The notes below the pieces were generated by a model that ran no database searches, had not been told where the DNA came from, and saw nothing but the letters and a program-made list of their open reading frames with translations. The position numbers were made by a program, and so were the translations under genes. From positions 185,483-249,482 of the forward strand of contig JANPWX010000208.1 in NCBI GenBank assembly GCA_024734555.1: DNA of 64,000 nt, read 5' to 3'. Below, in pieces: positions 34,411-45,620 of the stretch; the stretch's first letter is position 1, and each line of letters opens with the position of its first letter. The stretch is from Trochalopteron elliotii (taxonomy: Eukaryota > Chordata > Aves > Passeriformes > Leiothrichidae).

Positions 34411-34980
34411 ATATACTTGGAGAAACTGAGGCATGGCATGGGGGGACAAGTCTGAAGGGGACAGTGCCCATTCCTGGGGTCTCCATACTGCAAAGAGAAT
34501 CCTGTTGCTCTCTAAGCATGCAGGGAACAGTGCTGGCAGCTGGGATGAGCCTCAGGACAGCTTTGCCCATGAAATATCTGTGTTGCTGCTCCTTCCCGGG
34601 GCACTCGAGTGCAGCCAGCAATGGGGGCCCTCCCTCTCCAGCACCAGATGGACACCACTAACAATTTCCAGACATGATTGTCTTCAAAATATTCCAGTTG
34701 CTCCTGGACTATTTGCATCCCAAGATCACAGGAGGTTGGTCCCATATCCCAAGGACCAAACACTTTCTTCACTAAACTCTTTGGCCCTCAGTACAGGAAA
34801 GCATAACTTGGTTTTGGGAAAGAGCAGTTCAAAACACATTCAGAGGTTTTTGGTGCCTGGTGAAAATCCAACACCACACGAAGCCCTTTCCCAAAGCCAT
34901 TGTAGGTTTAGCCAGGACAGGATTTCCCTTTTTTCCCCTTGCACAGAGAGTGGCTGAGTCTCCTGTCAGAATTTTCCCAG
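34411..34980. other. single-copy sequence, no feature seen
   Basis: A 174-codon plus frame (34433-34957) has no domain and is mirrored by minus frames. Confidence 0.4.
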
Positions 34981-35454
34981 CATGCAGAAGTTGTTGTGAC
35001 CTAGATGCTTAAGCATTCATTTACTGCTGAAGTTTTGCATTTAGAGGTCTTAAGAGTTCAGATTGTGGGCTGTCTGGAAAGCTCCAAAAGCGAAAAATAC
35101 CGAGGGCAGCTCACGAGTTCTGAGAGAAAAGCGATTTGACGTTCTTATGCCTCCATTTATTGGCAGCCCACAATGAGATGTAAAGAAATGTCAGAAAATC
35201 CCATGTGCACGTTGGTTTGGATCGGGAAAAAATTGCTGTTCACCTCTGCCTGGAGGCTACGAGCCGCTCTGCTAATGCGGGAGGCACTAAAATGACCCCT
35301 TTGTTTTTCCTATGATCACTTCTGATAGCACACTCTGCCAGAGATATCATATCTTTGATCTCTCCGTGCTGATGTTAAGTCTCTCTTGAGTTCAGTAGCA
35401 TCTCCTTGAGATTAATACTTCATGGCATTCTCAGCACCAAGCTGTCCTAACCCA
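34981..35454. promoter_or_regulatory. candidate conserved noncoding block
   Basis: Repeat-free sequence with almost no open frame on either strand for 470 bp. It contains 'gcgatttgacgttcttatgc', 'gagatatcatatctttgatc' and 'cttgagattaatacttcatg'. Low frame content with motif-like words suggests regulatory DNA. Confidence 0.3.
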
Positions 35455-35790
35455 TACATCACAGGATGTCACGCTTCGCACTCGCCTCTGCCTCAATGAC
35501 TTCACGCTGGCACCATAAATAACCCTTGGCCGGCTCCGCTCCCGCCGCCCGCGTGTGCAGAGCTCCACGAGGGAACTCTCCAGAGGTGAGGAGGGAAGGG
35601 TTGCTCCCGTGGCCACAGCAGGCATGAGGATGGCCCTGCCTCCCTCCCTCCCCGCAGGGAGGAGGGTGCTGGGGTTTTGCCAGGGTTATTCCTGATCCGT
35701 CTCCGGGCAGAGGGAGGGATCGTGTGTGGCGCTTGCTCTGCGACGCCTTATAGGGAGTGACAAAGCGATGTACCCCAAGGGGACCCATCT
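35455..35790. promoter_or_regulatory. CpG-rich patch with TATA-like word (candidate promoter)
   Basis: CpGs cluster around 'ccggctccgctcccgccgcc' (about 35531). A TATA-like 'ccataaataacc' sits about 20-30 bp before the CpG core, and a donor-like 'cagag/gtgagg' follows at 35585. That arrangement would suit a short noncoding first exon on the plus strand. No transcript evidence is available. Confidence 0.28.
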
Positions 35791-36435
35791 GCCAGGCAGC
35801 TCCTTCCACATCTCCTCCATTGGGCAACTGAGGGAAATCACTGTCTGCTTCAGATTGCACGTTGGCTCTGGCTTTTCTGCTTCCTGATTTGCTTTCCAGC
35901 GGCTGGGTGGGCAGGCTGGGCTCCTTTAGCAGGACAGGCTGGGTGTAAAAACACCTGCCCCCTGCTTTGGGAGATGTGTGAAATGCTGCCAAACCCTCTT
36001 TTGCTGCAGCCCTGCAAAAGGCACCAAAATTCAGCTGCAGCTGACTCAGAGCCCTCTGAAACCCTCTGATCATCATGGGAGGCTATGGGTACAAATCCCC
36101 TGCCTTGCTCAGAGCAAAAAAAGAGTTTTAAGGGAATTTAGAACATCACATCCAGCAGATGTTGGAGTTCTTGAAATTCCCAGTGTTGAGCAGGATCTGG
36201 CAATGTGGAGCAGGGATTGAAACAAGGTCATGGCTATGATCCAGACAGAGAGCAGTGCAAGTCCTGGTCTAGGGCATGCTTGAGTGTGAGGTTGGGAGAT
36301 GTCCCCAGGGAATGAAATCTGCCGTGGTTTGAGTGGTTTGGAGTGAAGAGGACTTTGCAAGGTCTCTTTTTTAATCCAGGGTCCATCCCTTCCATCTTGA
36401 GTATTGCTCTCAGGCACAGGGTGTGTCCTCTGCAC
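35791..36435. other. single-copy sequence, no feature seen
   Basis: No feature recognised. Frames on the minus strand (up to 205 codons, 35459-36076) run through the CpG patch and have no domain. Confidence 0.4.
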
Positions 36436-36510
36436 AGTCAGGAGTTGGACTCGATGACCCTTGTGAGTCCCTTCCAACCCAGAATATCCTGTGATTCCGT
36501 GGTTTCCATG
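36436..36510 (+). repeat. CR1 LINE tail remnant
   Basis: 'gttggactcgatgacccttg', 'tcccttccaacccagaatat' and 'cctgtgattccgtgg' are the last ~75 bp of a CR1 of the second-subfamily type. Confidence 0.8.
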
Positions 36511-37040
36511 GTTTTGCTGGTGCTGCTGATGTTCAAGATGCTGTTCAGTGACCCTGTTCTGGGGACACGAGTCTTGTCCATGCTGAAAACACCTCGGGCT
36601 TCACCTCTTTAGCCTCAAAGACTCTGTGAACTCAGGCGTCCGTGATGTCCCTGTGACCCCACAAGCTCCCTCATGCTCTGTGGTGCACAGGGTGAGGGGG
36701 AAGTGAGCTGCTGCCCTTCTGTCCCCAGCCCAGAACAGTCTGTGTCATTTCTGCACAGCGTAGGGTCAGCGAGGAAAAATCCTTCCACTCCCTCAGACTG
36801 GATTTCGAGAGATAATTGAAAGGAAGAAGGGAGGTCTCAGGGAAAGGAGTGAAAACACTGGCACTCAGCAGGGCTGAGATGAGATGTCCTGCAGTCTGTG
36901 ACCCTCCTGTTTGTGCCAAACGGGCTTTGTGTCCCCTCAGGTCCCTCCATAGTGCCAGTTGCTGCTTTCTATGGCCAAGGGGCTGTTCCCTCTCATTTCT
37001 GTTATTATCTCCTCTTTTAATGCATATTTAATCCACCCTG
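36511..37040. other. single-copy sequence, no feature seen
   Basis: Spacer without recognisable features. Confidence 0.4.
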
Positions 37041-37161
37041 GGAAGTGTTCAAGGCCAACTTGAATGGGGAAACAACTTGATCTACTGGGTGACATCCCTG
37101 TCCATGGCAGAAGCAATGATCTTCAAAGTCCTTCCAATCCAAACCATTTTGGCATTCTCTC
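37041..37161 (+). repeat. CR1 LINE 3' end fragment
   Basis: 'ggaagtgttcaaggccaact', 'catccctgtccatggcag', 'gtccttccaatccaaaccat' and a decayed tail 'ttggcattctctc'. Older than the main group, judging by divergence. Confidence 0.85.
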
Positions 37162-37399
37162 ATTTAAGGTTGAAAGCATCACTTGCCCAGAACCAAAGGA
37201 TGCCTGGCCCAAAGAGCACCCACCAAACAGACAAAAGTAGGAACTTGCTTGCCCAAAAGAGGCACTGAGGGCACACCACGAGGCCTTTTCTCCCCACAAA
37301 AAAAAAGGGATATATGAGTTGGGTTCAGCTTAATCCTGGCTGGATTCGACATATCTGTGCTGAAGTTGAGATGTGAAGCAGACTGTGCTGCACCTCTGC

Positions 37400-37990
37400 T
37401 GCTCCCTCTAACAGCAACCCAAATAATTAGCTCTGATAAGGCTGGTCCTAATGAGAGCCTGTTGCTAATGGGGTGCAGCAGGCTGGCAGTGCAGGTACCG
37501 CGTGTGCCTCGCGGGCTGGGTGGCTGTTAACAAGGAGGGACAATGCAATTAGAAAAACCCCCTTTTTTTCCAATTTTCCACCCATCTCTGGAGAAAAGGG
37601 TTTCATTTTTTAAAGTTCTGTCACACCAGGTTAGAGTATTAACAATCACGGTTCACTGCTATCTGTATTTGTTCCATTTGTGGCATTTATGATGGTTATC
37701 CACATTAATTATTTCGCTGCTTAAGTCCCTTCTAATTTCAGAGTACTGTTATTTCCAAGAAAGATGGATATTAAATATGCCACACATCAGCACGGGGTGG
37801 CATTACACCGTGCTATTAAGTTCTGATGCGAGGACTTGGCAAAAAATAACTTTGCTATTTGTAATCACCGTGAAGTGTTTTAGTGTTGCAGCTTGGAATA
37901 AGAAATAAAGATGATGACAGGAACTGATTTCTTATTAGGACGCGATGCAGGAGTTTACATAAATCAGGAAGGAAATAACAAGGTAACCCT
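37400..37990. promoter_or_regulatory. candidate conserved noncoding block (strong texture)
   Basis: Nearly 600 bp without interspersed repeats and without useful open frames. It has TAAT cores ('aaataattagctctgataag', 'cacattaattatttcgctgc'), a GATA word, a SOX-like 'ggacaatgcaattag' and scattered CpGs retained in AT-rich context ('cacggttcac', 'ggacgcgatgcagg'). Among the better enhancer candidates here. Confidence 0.35.
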
Positions 37991-38073
37991 TGGCTGGCCA
38001 AATCCATGTGAGTGCCTGTTTGGATGGGGACTGATGGGGAATAGGTGGGTGCAAAGCCTTTGAGGGGACCTCA

Positions 38074-38482
38074 TTGAGGGCTGGAGCCCCTCTGCTCTGG
38101 AGCCAGGCTGGGAGAGCTGGGAGTGTTCAGCCTGGAGAGGAGAAGGCTCCAGGGAGAGCTCAGAGCCCCTTCCAGGGTCTAAAGGGGCTCCAGGAGAGCT
38201 GCAGAGGGACTGGAGACAAGGGATGGAGGGACAGGACACAGGGAATGGCTTCCCACTGCCAGAGGGCAGGGCTGGATGGGATATTGGGCAGGAATTGTTC
38301 CCTGGGAGGGTGGGCAGGCCCTGGCACAGGGTGCCCAGAGCAGCTGTGGCTGCCCCTGGATCCCTGGAATGTCCAAGGCCAGGTTGGACACTGGGACTGG
38401 GAGCATCCTGGGATAGTGGCAGGAGTGGAACAAGATGAGCTTTAAGATCCCTTCCCACCCAAACCACTTGAGGATTCTTCAA
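38074..38482 (+). repeat. CR1 LINE, 5'-truncated
   Basis: It starts at 'gagggctggagcccctctgc' and passes 'gcctggagaggagaaggctc', 'cagggtgcccagagcagctg' and 'ggacactgggactgggagc' to end in 'ccacttgaggattcttc'. Close in sequence to the copies at 465 and 24730. Confidence 0.94.
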
Positions 38483-39280
38483 TCTCTACCCAGTATCAAG
38501 GTTCTTTATCCTCCCCAGGGTGGAGGTGAGATCCTGGTTGAGTGGAATAAACCTTCACCCTGGGAAGGATGGAGAGACCCACCAGTCCCAGGGACAGAGC
38601 TGATACCCCCAGGGCTTTTGGGGCTGGTGTGTGATGATGCAAAGGTTTGGCAGTATTTTTCCTTGGAAAGAAGGGGCCTTTCATTGCCCACAGAGCTGCA
38701 TTTTGCACACACAACCCTCTTGCCCTCCCTGGTGTTGCTTATAATAATATTAAGCTCTTTGGAAGCTGCTGCATTCGCATGGCTTGGAGGTGTTACTCCC
38801 TTTCTGACACAAGGGTGAAGCCCCAGGGTTCACTGTGAACCATCCCGTGAGGGTCAGCATTGCTGGGAGAGCAAAGCAGAGGGACTTTCACCCATGAGGA
38901 GGGAATGGATCCCCACATCACCCCTGTGTCTCTTAAGGATGTGTTTCCTGTGCCCAACCAACATGGGGGGACTGCCGGGGAGCCGGGGCGGATGCGACTT
39001 TTGGTTGGCATTGGACATCTGAGTGCTGCAGCAGCTCCTGCTGGATCACCCCTGTGAATATGGCTTGATCCACAAGGACACCCTTCACACCCTGCCAGGG
39101 AGGCAGGACAGGGGTGATGCTCCCACATTTTGGGCAGTGGTGATGAACCCTGGGCTCCAGAGGTGAAGAGCTGAGGCGGATCATCAAAGGGAAGAGGGAA
39201 CAGGAATTGTGTGAGGAACAGAGGCTGGAGCAACAGCTGGGGCTGGGGCTAGGGTTTGCCTTGGGTTGAGCCTAAGGAAG
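38483..39280. other. single-copy sequence, no feature seen
   Basis: GC-moderate sequence; 60-146 codon frames on both strands without domains. Confidence 0.4.
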
Positions 39281-40223
39281 ACTCTTTGTGATTTTCAGCA
39301 AACCAGTGATAGAAAAAACAAAGAAAGGTTGAGATCAAATGCACAGCTTTGCTCAACTCCCAGGTGCAATGTTCCCTCTTAGCAACGAGTGTTTGTGTAC
39401 AGGTTTCGCTAAGAGAGAGGAATAATTTGAAATTAAAAGTAAACTAAAGGGGGAAAATATGTCCCTCTTATTTTTTCTGCTGGTGTCAAAACAAATCCCT
39501 CTAATTCCTTGGGGGAATTGTTTGTTTATTTTTTGACTGCTGTGGTTTTAGCTCTTCAAGCCCCAGAAACTTTGCCAAGGCTTTGGTGAGACTTTCCAGC
39601 ATCTCCAGAACTGTCTGTGTGTGAGCTGCATCCACTTGGCAGTCTCAGGTCCAGGGCGTGATCCCAAGGGATCAAACCATATCTCTGGACTGAGGTGGGT
39701 GCTCAGCAAAGTGCAGACCAGGAGTGTTGGATGAAGGTCCAACATCATCCAAGCCTGGATGCAGACAAGTCCTTGTGTCCCTCTTTGCTTTGTGTCTCAG
39801 CTCCCAAGCAGCTCCTGCTCAATACAGAAGGATACACCAACCTTTCTCAACTGTTATTGTCTATTAATTAAATGTTAATTAATTATTAAAAGGGTATTTA
39901 TTGAGATTTAACAAGTCTGCAGCCAGGAAACAAGGAAAAAACCCATTGGTGGCAGGTGTTCCACTGCAGTAATGAGGTTCTTAATAACCAATTGGCATTT
40001 GTTTGACTTAGAATAACATTCTTATTAAACCTAAATCAACTCTTTACTTGAGACACTTAATTACATGGGGGTTGTTTTTTTTCCCTGCCACCTTTCCTTG
40101 GTGCAGTGGGAGTTCCCCACCCTCATTTCCTGGCCCTGACGGAGGAGTCTGTGCCTGAGTAAATGTGAAAGGTGATGGTTATTCATGGAGAGTGGCACTT
40201 ATGGAATGATTTCCCTGAGCTCC
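39281..40223. other. mostly AT-rich single-copy sequence
   Basis: 39840-40080 is strongly AT-rich with 'gtctattaattaaatgttaa' and 'ttaattattaaaag' words and could be regulatory. The rest shows nothing specific. It ends at the target-site copy AGCTCC (40218-40223) flanking the LTR. Confidence 0.35.
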
Positions 40224-40508
40224 TGTCACCTGACAGACACGGAAGAAGGACACTCACACTTTCCAGTTGTGAGATGAGAAAAGAAGGAGGTTTATTTTGG
40301 GGTTTGGGTTTAAGTAGGGTTTGGACTTTGACCAGAGATTGGGGGATGAGGTTGACACCTCTCTGACCTCACTGGTCAAGCCAGAGAAGAATGTCACATC
40401 TCTCTATCACAGAGAAGAATGTGGAAACAATCTACTTTATGTTACAATGTATAAAAAAGCTCCAGTCCAAGAATGTAAACATCAGAAGGCTAAAAAATCA
40501 AAGCAACA
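40224..40508 (-). mobile_element. solo LTR with perfect 6-bp target-site duplication
   Basis: On the minus strand it begins 'TGTTGCTTTGATTTTTTAGC' and ends 'CTGTCAGGTGACA', giving TG...CA termini. AGCTCC flanks it exactly on both sides (40218-40223 and 40509-40514), the 6-bp duplication typical of ERVK-like (beta-type) elements. Plus 'ggtttattttgg' (about 40288) is an AATAAA polyadenylation signal on the minus strand. 285 bp with no internal sequence, so it is a recombination remnant. Family not named. Confidence 0.78.
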
Positions 40509-40740
40509 AGCTCCTATCCCTGCTCATGCTCACAGGAGCTTCCAGGGCTCCTTCTCCTCTCATTGGGAAAGCTGGCACATGGAGAGCTCCTTCCTTGGCT
40601 GTGCCAGCTCCATCCTGGGGCAGCTCTGCTCCCGAGCATTGTCCTGCCCTGATTCAGGGAGGGAATTACCAGCCTTGCCTTTCTCTTGGTTATTTGTTAG
40701 AAATCCCATTTAGCACTGGGAGAGATTGCTGGTGCAGTGC

Positions 40741-41340
40741 TGAAAACCCACGGTGGGGGGGGAAATAAAACTCCTTCCAAGCATCTGGGTGACCGTGGTG
40801 CCCTCGGGGGGAAGAATGAGCTGCACAAAAAGCCACGGGAATCGGAGCTTTGTGCTGCTGATGCGGAGGGGAGAGGCTCCCCAGTCCATTATCCAGACAC
40901 TTTGGTTCCTTCAGGGTCAGCAGTGACTTCTAAAACGTTGTTGTTGGGAACATTTTCGCCTTGGAAAGAGATGGGAAGGTGGGTAGGGGAGCGACTGCTG
41001 CCTTTAATTGGGATTTAATTACTTCCCCTTTTAACGTGGCTTTTAAAAAGGAAACAAGGATCCCAACCGGGTGCTCTTGTAGCACAAATAACAACAGAGG
41101 GGGGGAAGGAAAAGTACCCGACAACAACAAACAATCTGTGCTATTACAGGGTCATTATTCTGATATTATTTATTTCAGACTTTTTGATACTCTCCAATGC
41201 TTGACTTCACAGGCTCATTTAGTTCCTTTCAAAAGCAAAGCAGTGCTGCAATTTGCCAGGAGAAAATGTGATAAACACTGAGAAAGGGGGAAGGAAATAA
41301 CCCGGCAACCATAGGGATAAATATATTTATTTTTACAGGC
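40741..41340. promoter_or_regulatory. candidate conserved noncoding block
   Basis: Repeat-free block with 'tttaattgggatttaattac', 'gataaatatatttattttta' and purine runs. A 106-codon plus frame crosses part of it without a domain. Confidence 0.27.
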
Positions 41341-41572
41341 TGGGAAGGTGTGTAGGTGTGAGGGGAGCATCATTCATGGCTTCAGAGCCACAGGACAGGA
41401 AGCACCTGAGGGTCTGAGGTTCAAGTGGTGGTCATTCTGTCACCTCCCAAATTTTAAATTGCCTGGGAAGATGGTGGCAGGCAGGAATACTTTCCTCCAC
41501 TCCCAGATAGATTTGGGATTGTGATACTCCAGCATTGTCAGGACAGCTCTGAGACACCCTTTGAGTAGTGGC

Positions 41573-41752
41573 CAAGCCCTGGAACAGGCTGCCCAGGGCA
41601 GTGCTGGAATCACTGTCCCTGGAAGGGCTCAGAAAACACGTGGATGTGGTGCTGAGGGACACGGTTTTGTGGTGGCCTTGGCAGGGCTGGGTTGAGGGTC
41701 AGACTGGATGATCTTGGAGGTCTTTCCCAATGTTCATGACTTTGGGATTGTA
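41573..41752 (+). repeat. CR1 LINE 3' end, older subfamily
   Basis: 'ccctggaacaggctgcccag', 'ggaatcactgtccctggaag', 'ctggatgatcttggaggtct' and a decayed tail. The sequence before 'ccctgg' (41470-41572) may be a more decayed upstream part. Confidence 0.87.
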
Positions 41753-42278
41753 CTAATGCCTTTGGCATTGCCAGAAGTGCTGGGCACAGAGTGAGTGGGG
41801 CAGGATTGCTCTTGAGGCAGGGAATACTGCAATCCCAAAATACCTCCAGCCTCAGGGGAAATATCTCCTGCTTCCCTGGTGTGAAACACACTTTACTTCT
41901 GTGTGCCAAGGCAAGGTGTGTGGCTCTTTCCACAAGAGGCTGGAAACACTCAGGTCATTTAATATCCAAGGCTCTTTTGCCTTTCTTGGGCAGCAACAAG
42001 AGCCACACACAGGGGTCTGTGAGCTTAGCCAAAAAATGAGAGAGATGGGCCTAACCCACCTTCAAACCAAGGAGAGCAATAAGCTCTTTGTTCTCCCTGG
42101 GTAGTCTTGAGTGCTCCTGAAATCTGGGGAGTTCCTGGGTGTTTGTGACAGCAAGAATTAGATCACAATATCATCAGATCACAAGGCTGTGCCTGGATTA
42201 TCATTGATAGGCAGCGAGACCTGCTGTATCCAATTAGTTGTATGGATTAAGGGAATCCCTTCTGAAGTTTACTGTCCC

Positions 42279-42289
<11 letters not shown>
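41753..42289. other. single-copy sequence, no feature seen
   Basis: No repeat or exon recognised. Confidence 0.4.

Positions 42290-42309
<20 letters not shown>
42290..42309. repeat. A20 homopolymer
   Basis: Twenty consecutive A, 35 bp upstream of a CR1 tail remnant. Confidence 0.95.
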
Positions 42310-42344
42310 GGGCAGAAAAAAGCGTTATTTTGATTAAAAAAAAC

Positions 42345-42414
42345 CAACTGGAATGTGATGATCCTTAAGGTTCTTTCCAGTCTGAACCATCCTGGGTCTC
42401 TGGGAATCTGTGAT
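42345..42414 (+). repeat. CR1 LINE tail remnant
   Basis: 'gatgatccttaaggttcttt', 'ccagtctgaaccatcctgg' and 'gggaatctgtgatg': the last ~70 bp of a CR1. Confidence 0.8.
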
Positions 42415-42461
42415 GAAAAGCTCTTTAAGCTTAAAAGCTCTTTCAGGGCTTGGTGAGTAAT

Positions 42462-42633
42462 TGGTTGCCCAGAGCAGCTGTGGCTGCTCCATCCTTGGAA
42501 GTGTCCAAGGCCAGGTTGGACAGGGCTTGCAGCAGCCTGGGACAGTGGAAGGTGTCCCTGCACACAGCAGGGAGTTGAACAAGATGAGCTTTAAAGTCCC
42601 TCCAAACCCAAACTATTCTGGGATTCCACAATC
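42462..42633 (+). repeat. CR1 LINE 3' end fragment
   Basis: 'ttgcccagagcagctgtggc', 'gtccaaggccaggttggaca', 'gcctgggacagtggaaggtg' and 'ctattctgggattccaca'. It lies 47 bp downstream of another CR1 tail in the same orientation. Confidence 0.92.
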
Positions 42634-43480
42634 CTGGTGTTTGGGGTAGTGGATGGATAGCTTTGGACATGCCTCATCCCAAAATTCCTCTTGGAAAGGA
42701 GTCTGAAAAATCACCCCACCATAAATCCTGCAACTCATTTATCATCTAAAGGACCTTGATATTGAAAAATGAGCCTTGATGTTGTGAAATGATGGAAGTG
42801 CATGGACATCATTTAGCTGGAGCTGCCCTGTTCAAACAGTATTGTGAGGGTTTATTTATATCTCTATTTTTTATATATCTATTTTTTCTGCAAAGACACA
42901 CCCTGCTACACCTTTTCTAAGGCTCTCTTGGGGTGAATATGGCTTTTGTTGGTTTCTCCCTAACCGTGGTGCACCTCAAGCCTCCCTGCTGGATTCATTT
43001 GACATTTCTGGGTTGCAAAGTTGTGTCAAGCCCCCAGTTTCCCACCTCACCTGGTTTTCCCAGGGGCTGGAGGCTACCCCACAATGCCAAACCTCCCTGG
43101 ATAGAGCACCTTCACCTGCTTGTGGTTGGGAAGGGATGGGAGAAGAGAATAAAATCAGCCAACCCACTGTAAAACCCCCCTCCTGGGCTCTCTCACACCC
43201 CTTGAAAGCTCCAGCACTCTCAGCTGGGTTTTATCTCGCCTCACTCCAGAGCCAGCGGCGCCGAGCTGCTGCAGAGAGGCCAGACTTACCAAGAATGAAT
43301 TAAAAAAGGAGGGTTTCCTAAAGAAAAAATTAAACCCAGCCCTAAAGCAACAGCAAACTGCTTCCAACAAACCAGCCCCCTCCTGCTCTGGCACTGGAAT
43401 GCAGCTCGTAGCCATTGTCCGTGGTTTTTAACAGAGGGATTTGCTGTCCCCAGAGCCCTGTCTTTGGGATGTGTGTCAGA
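42634..43480. other. single-copy sequence, no feature seen
   Basis: AT-rich tract at 42848-42890 ('tatctctattttttatatat'). Otherwise nothing recognised. Confidence 0.4.
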
Positions 43481-44030
43481 AACAACCTTAAATCTTTAAA
43501 AAAGCCCCACCCCGCCCTGGCCTGGCGGCGGGGCTGAGCGCCGGGCTGCCGTCAGGAGCTGTAAAAACCTGCTGACAGACAGATGGAGCGCTGTAATTAC
43601 ACACGGGGAGGGGGACGTGCACGCTGAAATTATTGGTGTGGGCAGACAATTAGAGGCTTTTCCAGAAGATTACCCTCTCCCTCCCATCTGTGCTCCGGGG
43701 AGGAGTTTCACGCTGCTGTTTCTGTGCTCAGCCGTTTGCTGCTTTGCCCAAATCGGGGCTCTGTGTTCCTTGGGAGCATCCCTGTCGCCCTCAGTTTTCT
43801 TGATCTCGAGGGTTCGAAATCTTGCAGTGCAGATTCTCACGCAGCTTCAAGAAAACAATGTATATTTTTAGAATTTGTCTATTGTGTTTAGATATTTCTC
43901 CTCTGGGAGGAGAAATGTGATTGATGGTGATGTTCGCCATCCAGGTCAAAAAAAGTGGCGATCTGTGTGGTCAACCTCTTGCCTGTTGTACAAATGTATA
44001 TAAGAATGGAGTCAGATAATTAAAATAGAG
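43481..44030. promoter_or_regulatory. candidate conserved noncoding block with CpG-rich start
   Basis: 43500-43560 is CpG-rich ('tggcggcggggctgagcgcc'). It is followed by repeat-free sequence with 'gctgtaattacacacgggg', 'gcagacaattagaggc' and retained CpGs to about 43980. An 84-codon plus frame (43617-43871) has no domain. Confidence 0.32.
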
Positions 44031-44287
44031 GAGCTTTCCCTTGACCTGCTGTGCCTGCCTAGTCCTTCGTGTGTCCGAAACTGTGACACATCCCCTGGTT
44101 TTCAGGAGGAGGGAAAGGCACTGGTGGGGCTTTGGCAGAAGCTTTGCTGGGATTTCAGTGCCCCCACCATGAGTGAGGATGCCATGGCAGGGTTTCCCTG
44201 GGGAATCCACCCTCAGGAGGCTGATTTGGGGTAGGTTTGGTGAGTTTTGGGTTTCTCCAGCTCGCCAGAGACACTTTCCAGCATGTT

Positions 44288-44344
44288 TAGATTACATGAC
44301 CTTTAAAAGGTCCCTTCCCACTCCAGTTATTCGATGATTCCATG
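44288..44344 (+). repeat. CR1 LINE tail remnant
   Basis: 'acatgacctttaaaaggtcc', 'cttcccactcc' and 'gttattcgatgattccatg': the terminal ~57 bp of a CR1. Confidence 0.75.
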
Positions 44345-45180
44345 TGTACAAGCAGCAGGGAGGGCAGGCAGCTCTCAAGGCCAGCAGCAAAGGGAACAGC
44401 TAATTACAGCCCCATTTCAACACAAATCACTATTTTTGTGTTAACTGTGTATTTATTTTCAGTATTTGATGTGCTGAGGAGTTAAACAGGAATTATTTTG
44501 GATGGCTCACCACTCTTTTTTTGCTTTATTTTTTTTCTAAACCCAAGTCAGGACATTCAATTTCAGCACTGAAGGGTTATTTCTCAACAATTTATTTTTC
44601 ACATTATGGTCACTTTGGTTTCAAAACATTGCCACTGGCCATTTGTTGAGTTTTCTGAGTCAGGAAAATAATAATAATAATAATAAAAGAGACTACATGG
44701 GTGATTCACAATGTCCTTTGTCAGCTTTTCTTCCTCTTGGAAAGAAGATGATAAATTGGGTGCAAACTTTCTCCCAGCTCCCATGGTGACACTGGGGATG
44801 GTGTTTGTGGTGAACCTTTGTTTCCTGATGTCCCACATTGTCCCTGGCTCTTATCAAGGGGTGACAGCAGCTCCTTTGGAGTGGACACCACTCTGACACA
44901 CAAACCTGGGTATTTATATGTATGTGAAACATTTATTTTCCCTCTTGGCATGTCTTAAAAGCCCTGTCAGAATCCTCTGCTTCAAAGTCCTCCAGCCAGA
45001 CCTTGAGGCTACCTGGAGCCTGAGGACTCCTTTATGTCCTGTAAATCAATACAACATGGGGAAATACAGAAATAAAATAAGGATTCAGTAACATGAATAA
45101 GTTGGCATCAAAATAAACAGGCTGCAAGCAAAATATGGGAAGTGGGAGATGGGAAGGGAATTGATTATTTATGATGAAAT
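44345..45180. other. AT-rich single-copy sequence with (AAT)n
   Basis: A short (AAT)n microsatellite lies at about 44667-44686. The remainder shows no gene or interspersed repeat. Confidence 0.42.
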
Positions 45181-45444
45181 TGGTGTTTGCAGGGTAGGGG
45201 CAAGGGGCAGCCTTTTGTCCATCACCCTCAGCTGCTGCTGCTGCTGCAAGGGACCCTCAAGTCTATTTTGGTCCTTTTTTATAGAGCTGTGAGCCAAAAA
45301 AATGCTCCTTTGGGGTGGTTTTACTGTTTGGAGGTGCTGGAACTCCTGGAGGTCAGAGTGTCTCTGCCTGTTTGTGCACAGGTACCAAAAACTGATGTCT
45401 CTCCATTGCATTCTCCATTTCGTTCTTCAGCTTCCCACAGCCTC
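45181..45444. other. single-copy sequence with (CTG)5
   Basis: A short CTG repeat at about 45230-45246. No gene supported. Confidence 0.4.
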
Positions 45445-45620
45445 TCCCATAGTCCCTGTCCTTCTTCCACGGGACTCAGCTCCCCAAAATCTCTCCCATA
45501 GTCCCTGCCCTGCTTCAACAGGGCTCAGCCCCTGAAACTTCTTCCATCCTCTCTGCCCTGCTTACACGGCACTCAGCCTCCCAAAACCTCTCCCATGGTC
45601 CCTGCCCTGCTTTGTTGGGG
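45445..45620. repeat. 48/49-bp minisatellite, about 3.6 units
   Basis: Units start at 45445, 45494, 45543 and 45591. Each has 'tcc(c)at', 'tccctgccctgctt' and 'cactcagc(c/t)(c/t)cc' in the same order, with a partial unit ('cagcttcccacagcctc') just before. Unit length is not a multiple of three, so the frame shifts from copy to copy and the array is not protein-coding. Confidence 0.85.

Noticed and set aside
43810..43820. B-box-like 'ggttcgaaatc'
   Set aside because: No tRNA stems or A box around it.
45445..45620. Regularly spaced repeats resembling a CRISPR array
   Set aside because: Units are contiguous and diverged, with no unique spacers, in an animal genome; it is a minisatellite.
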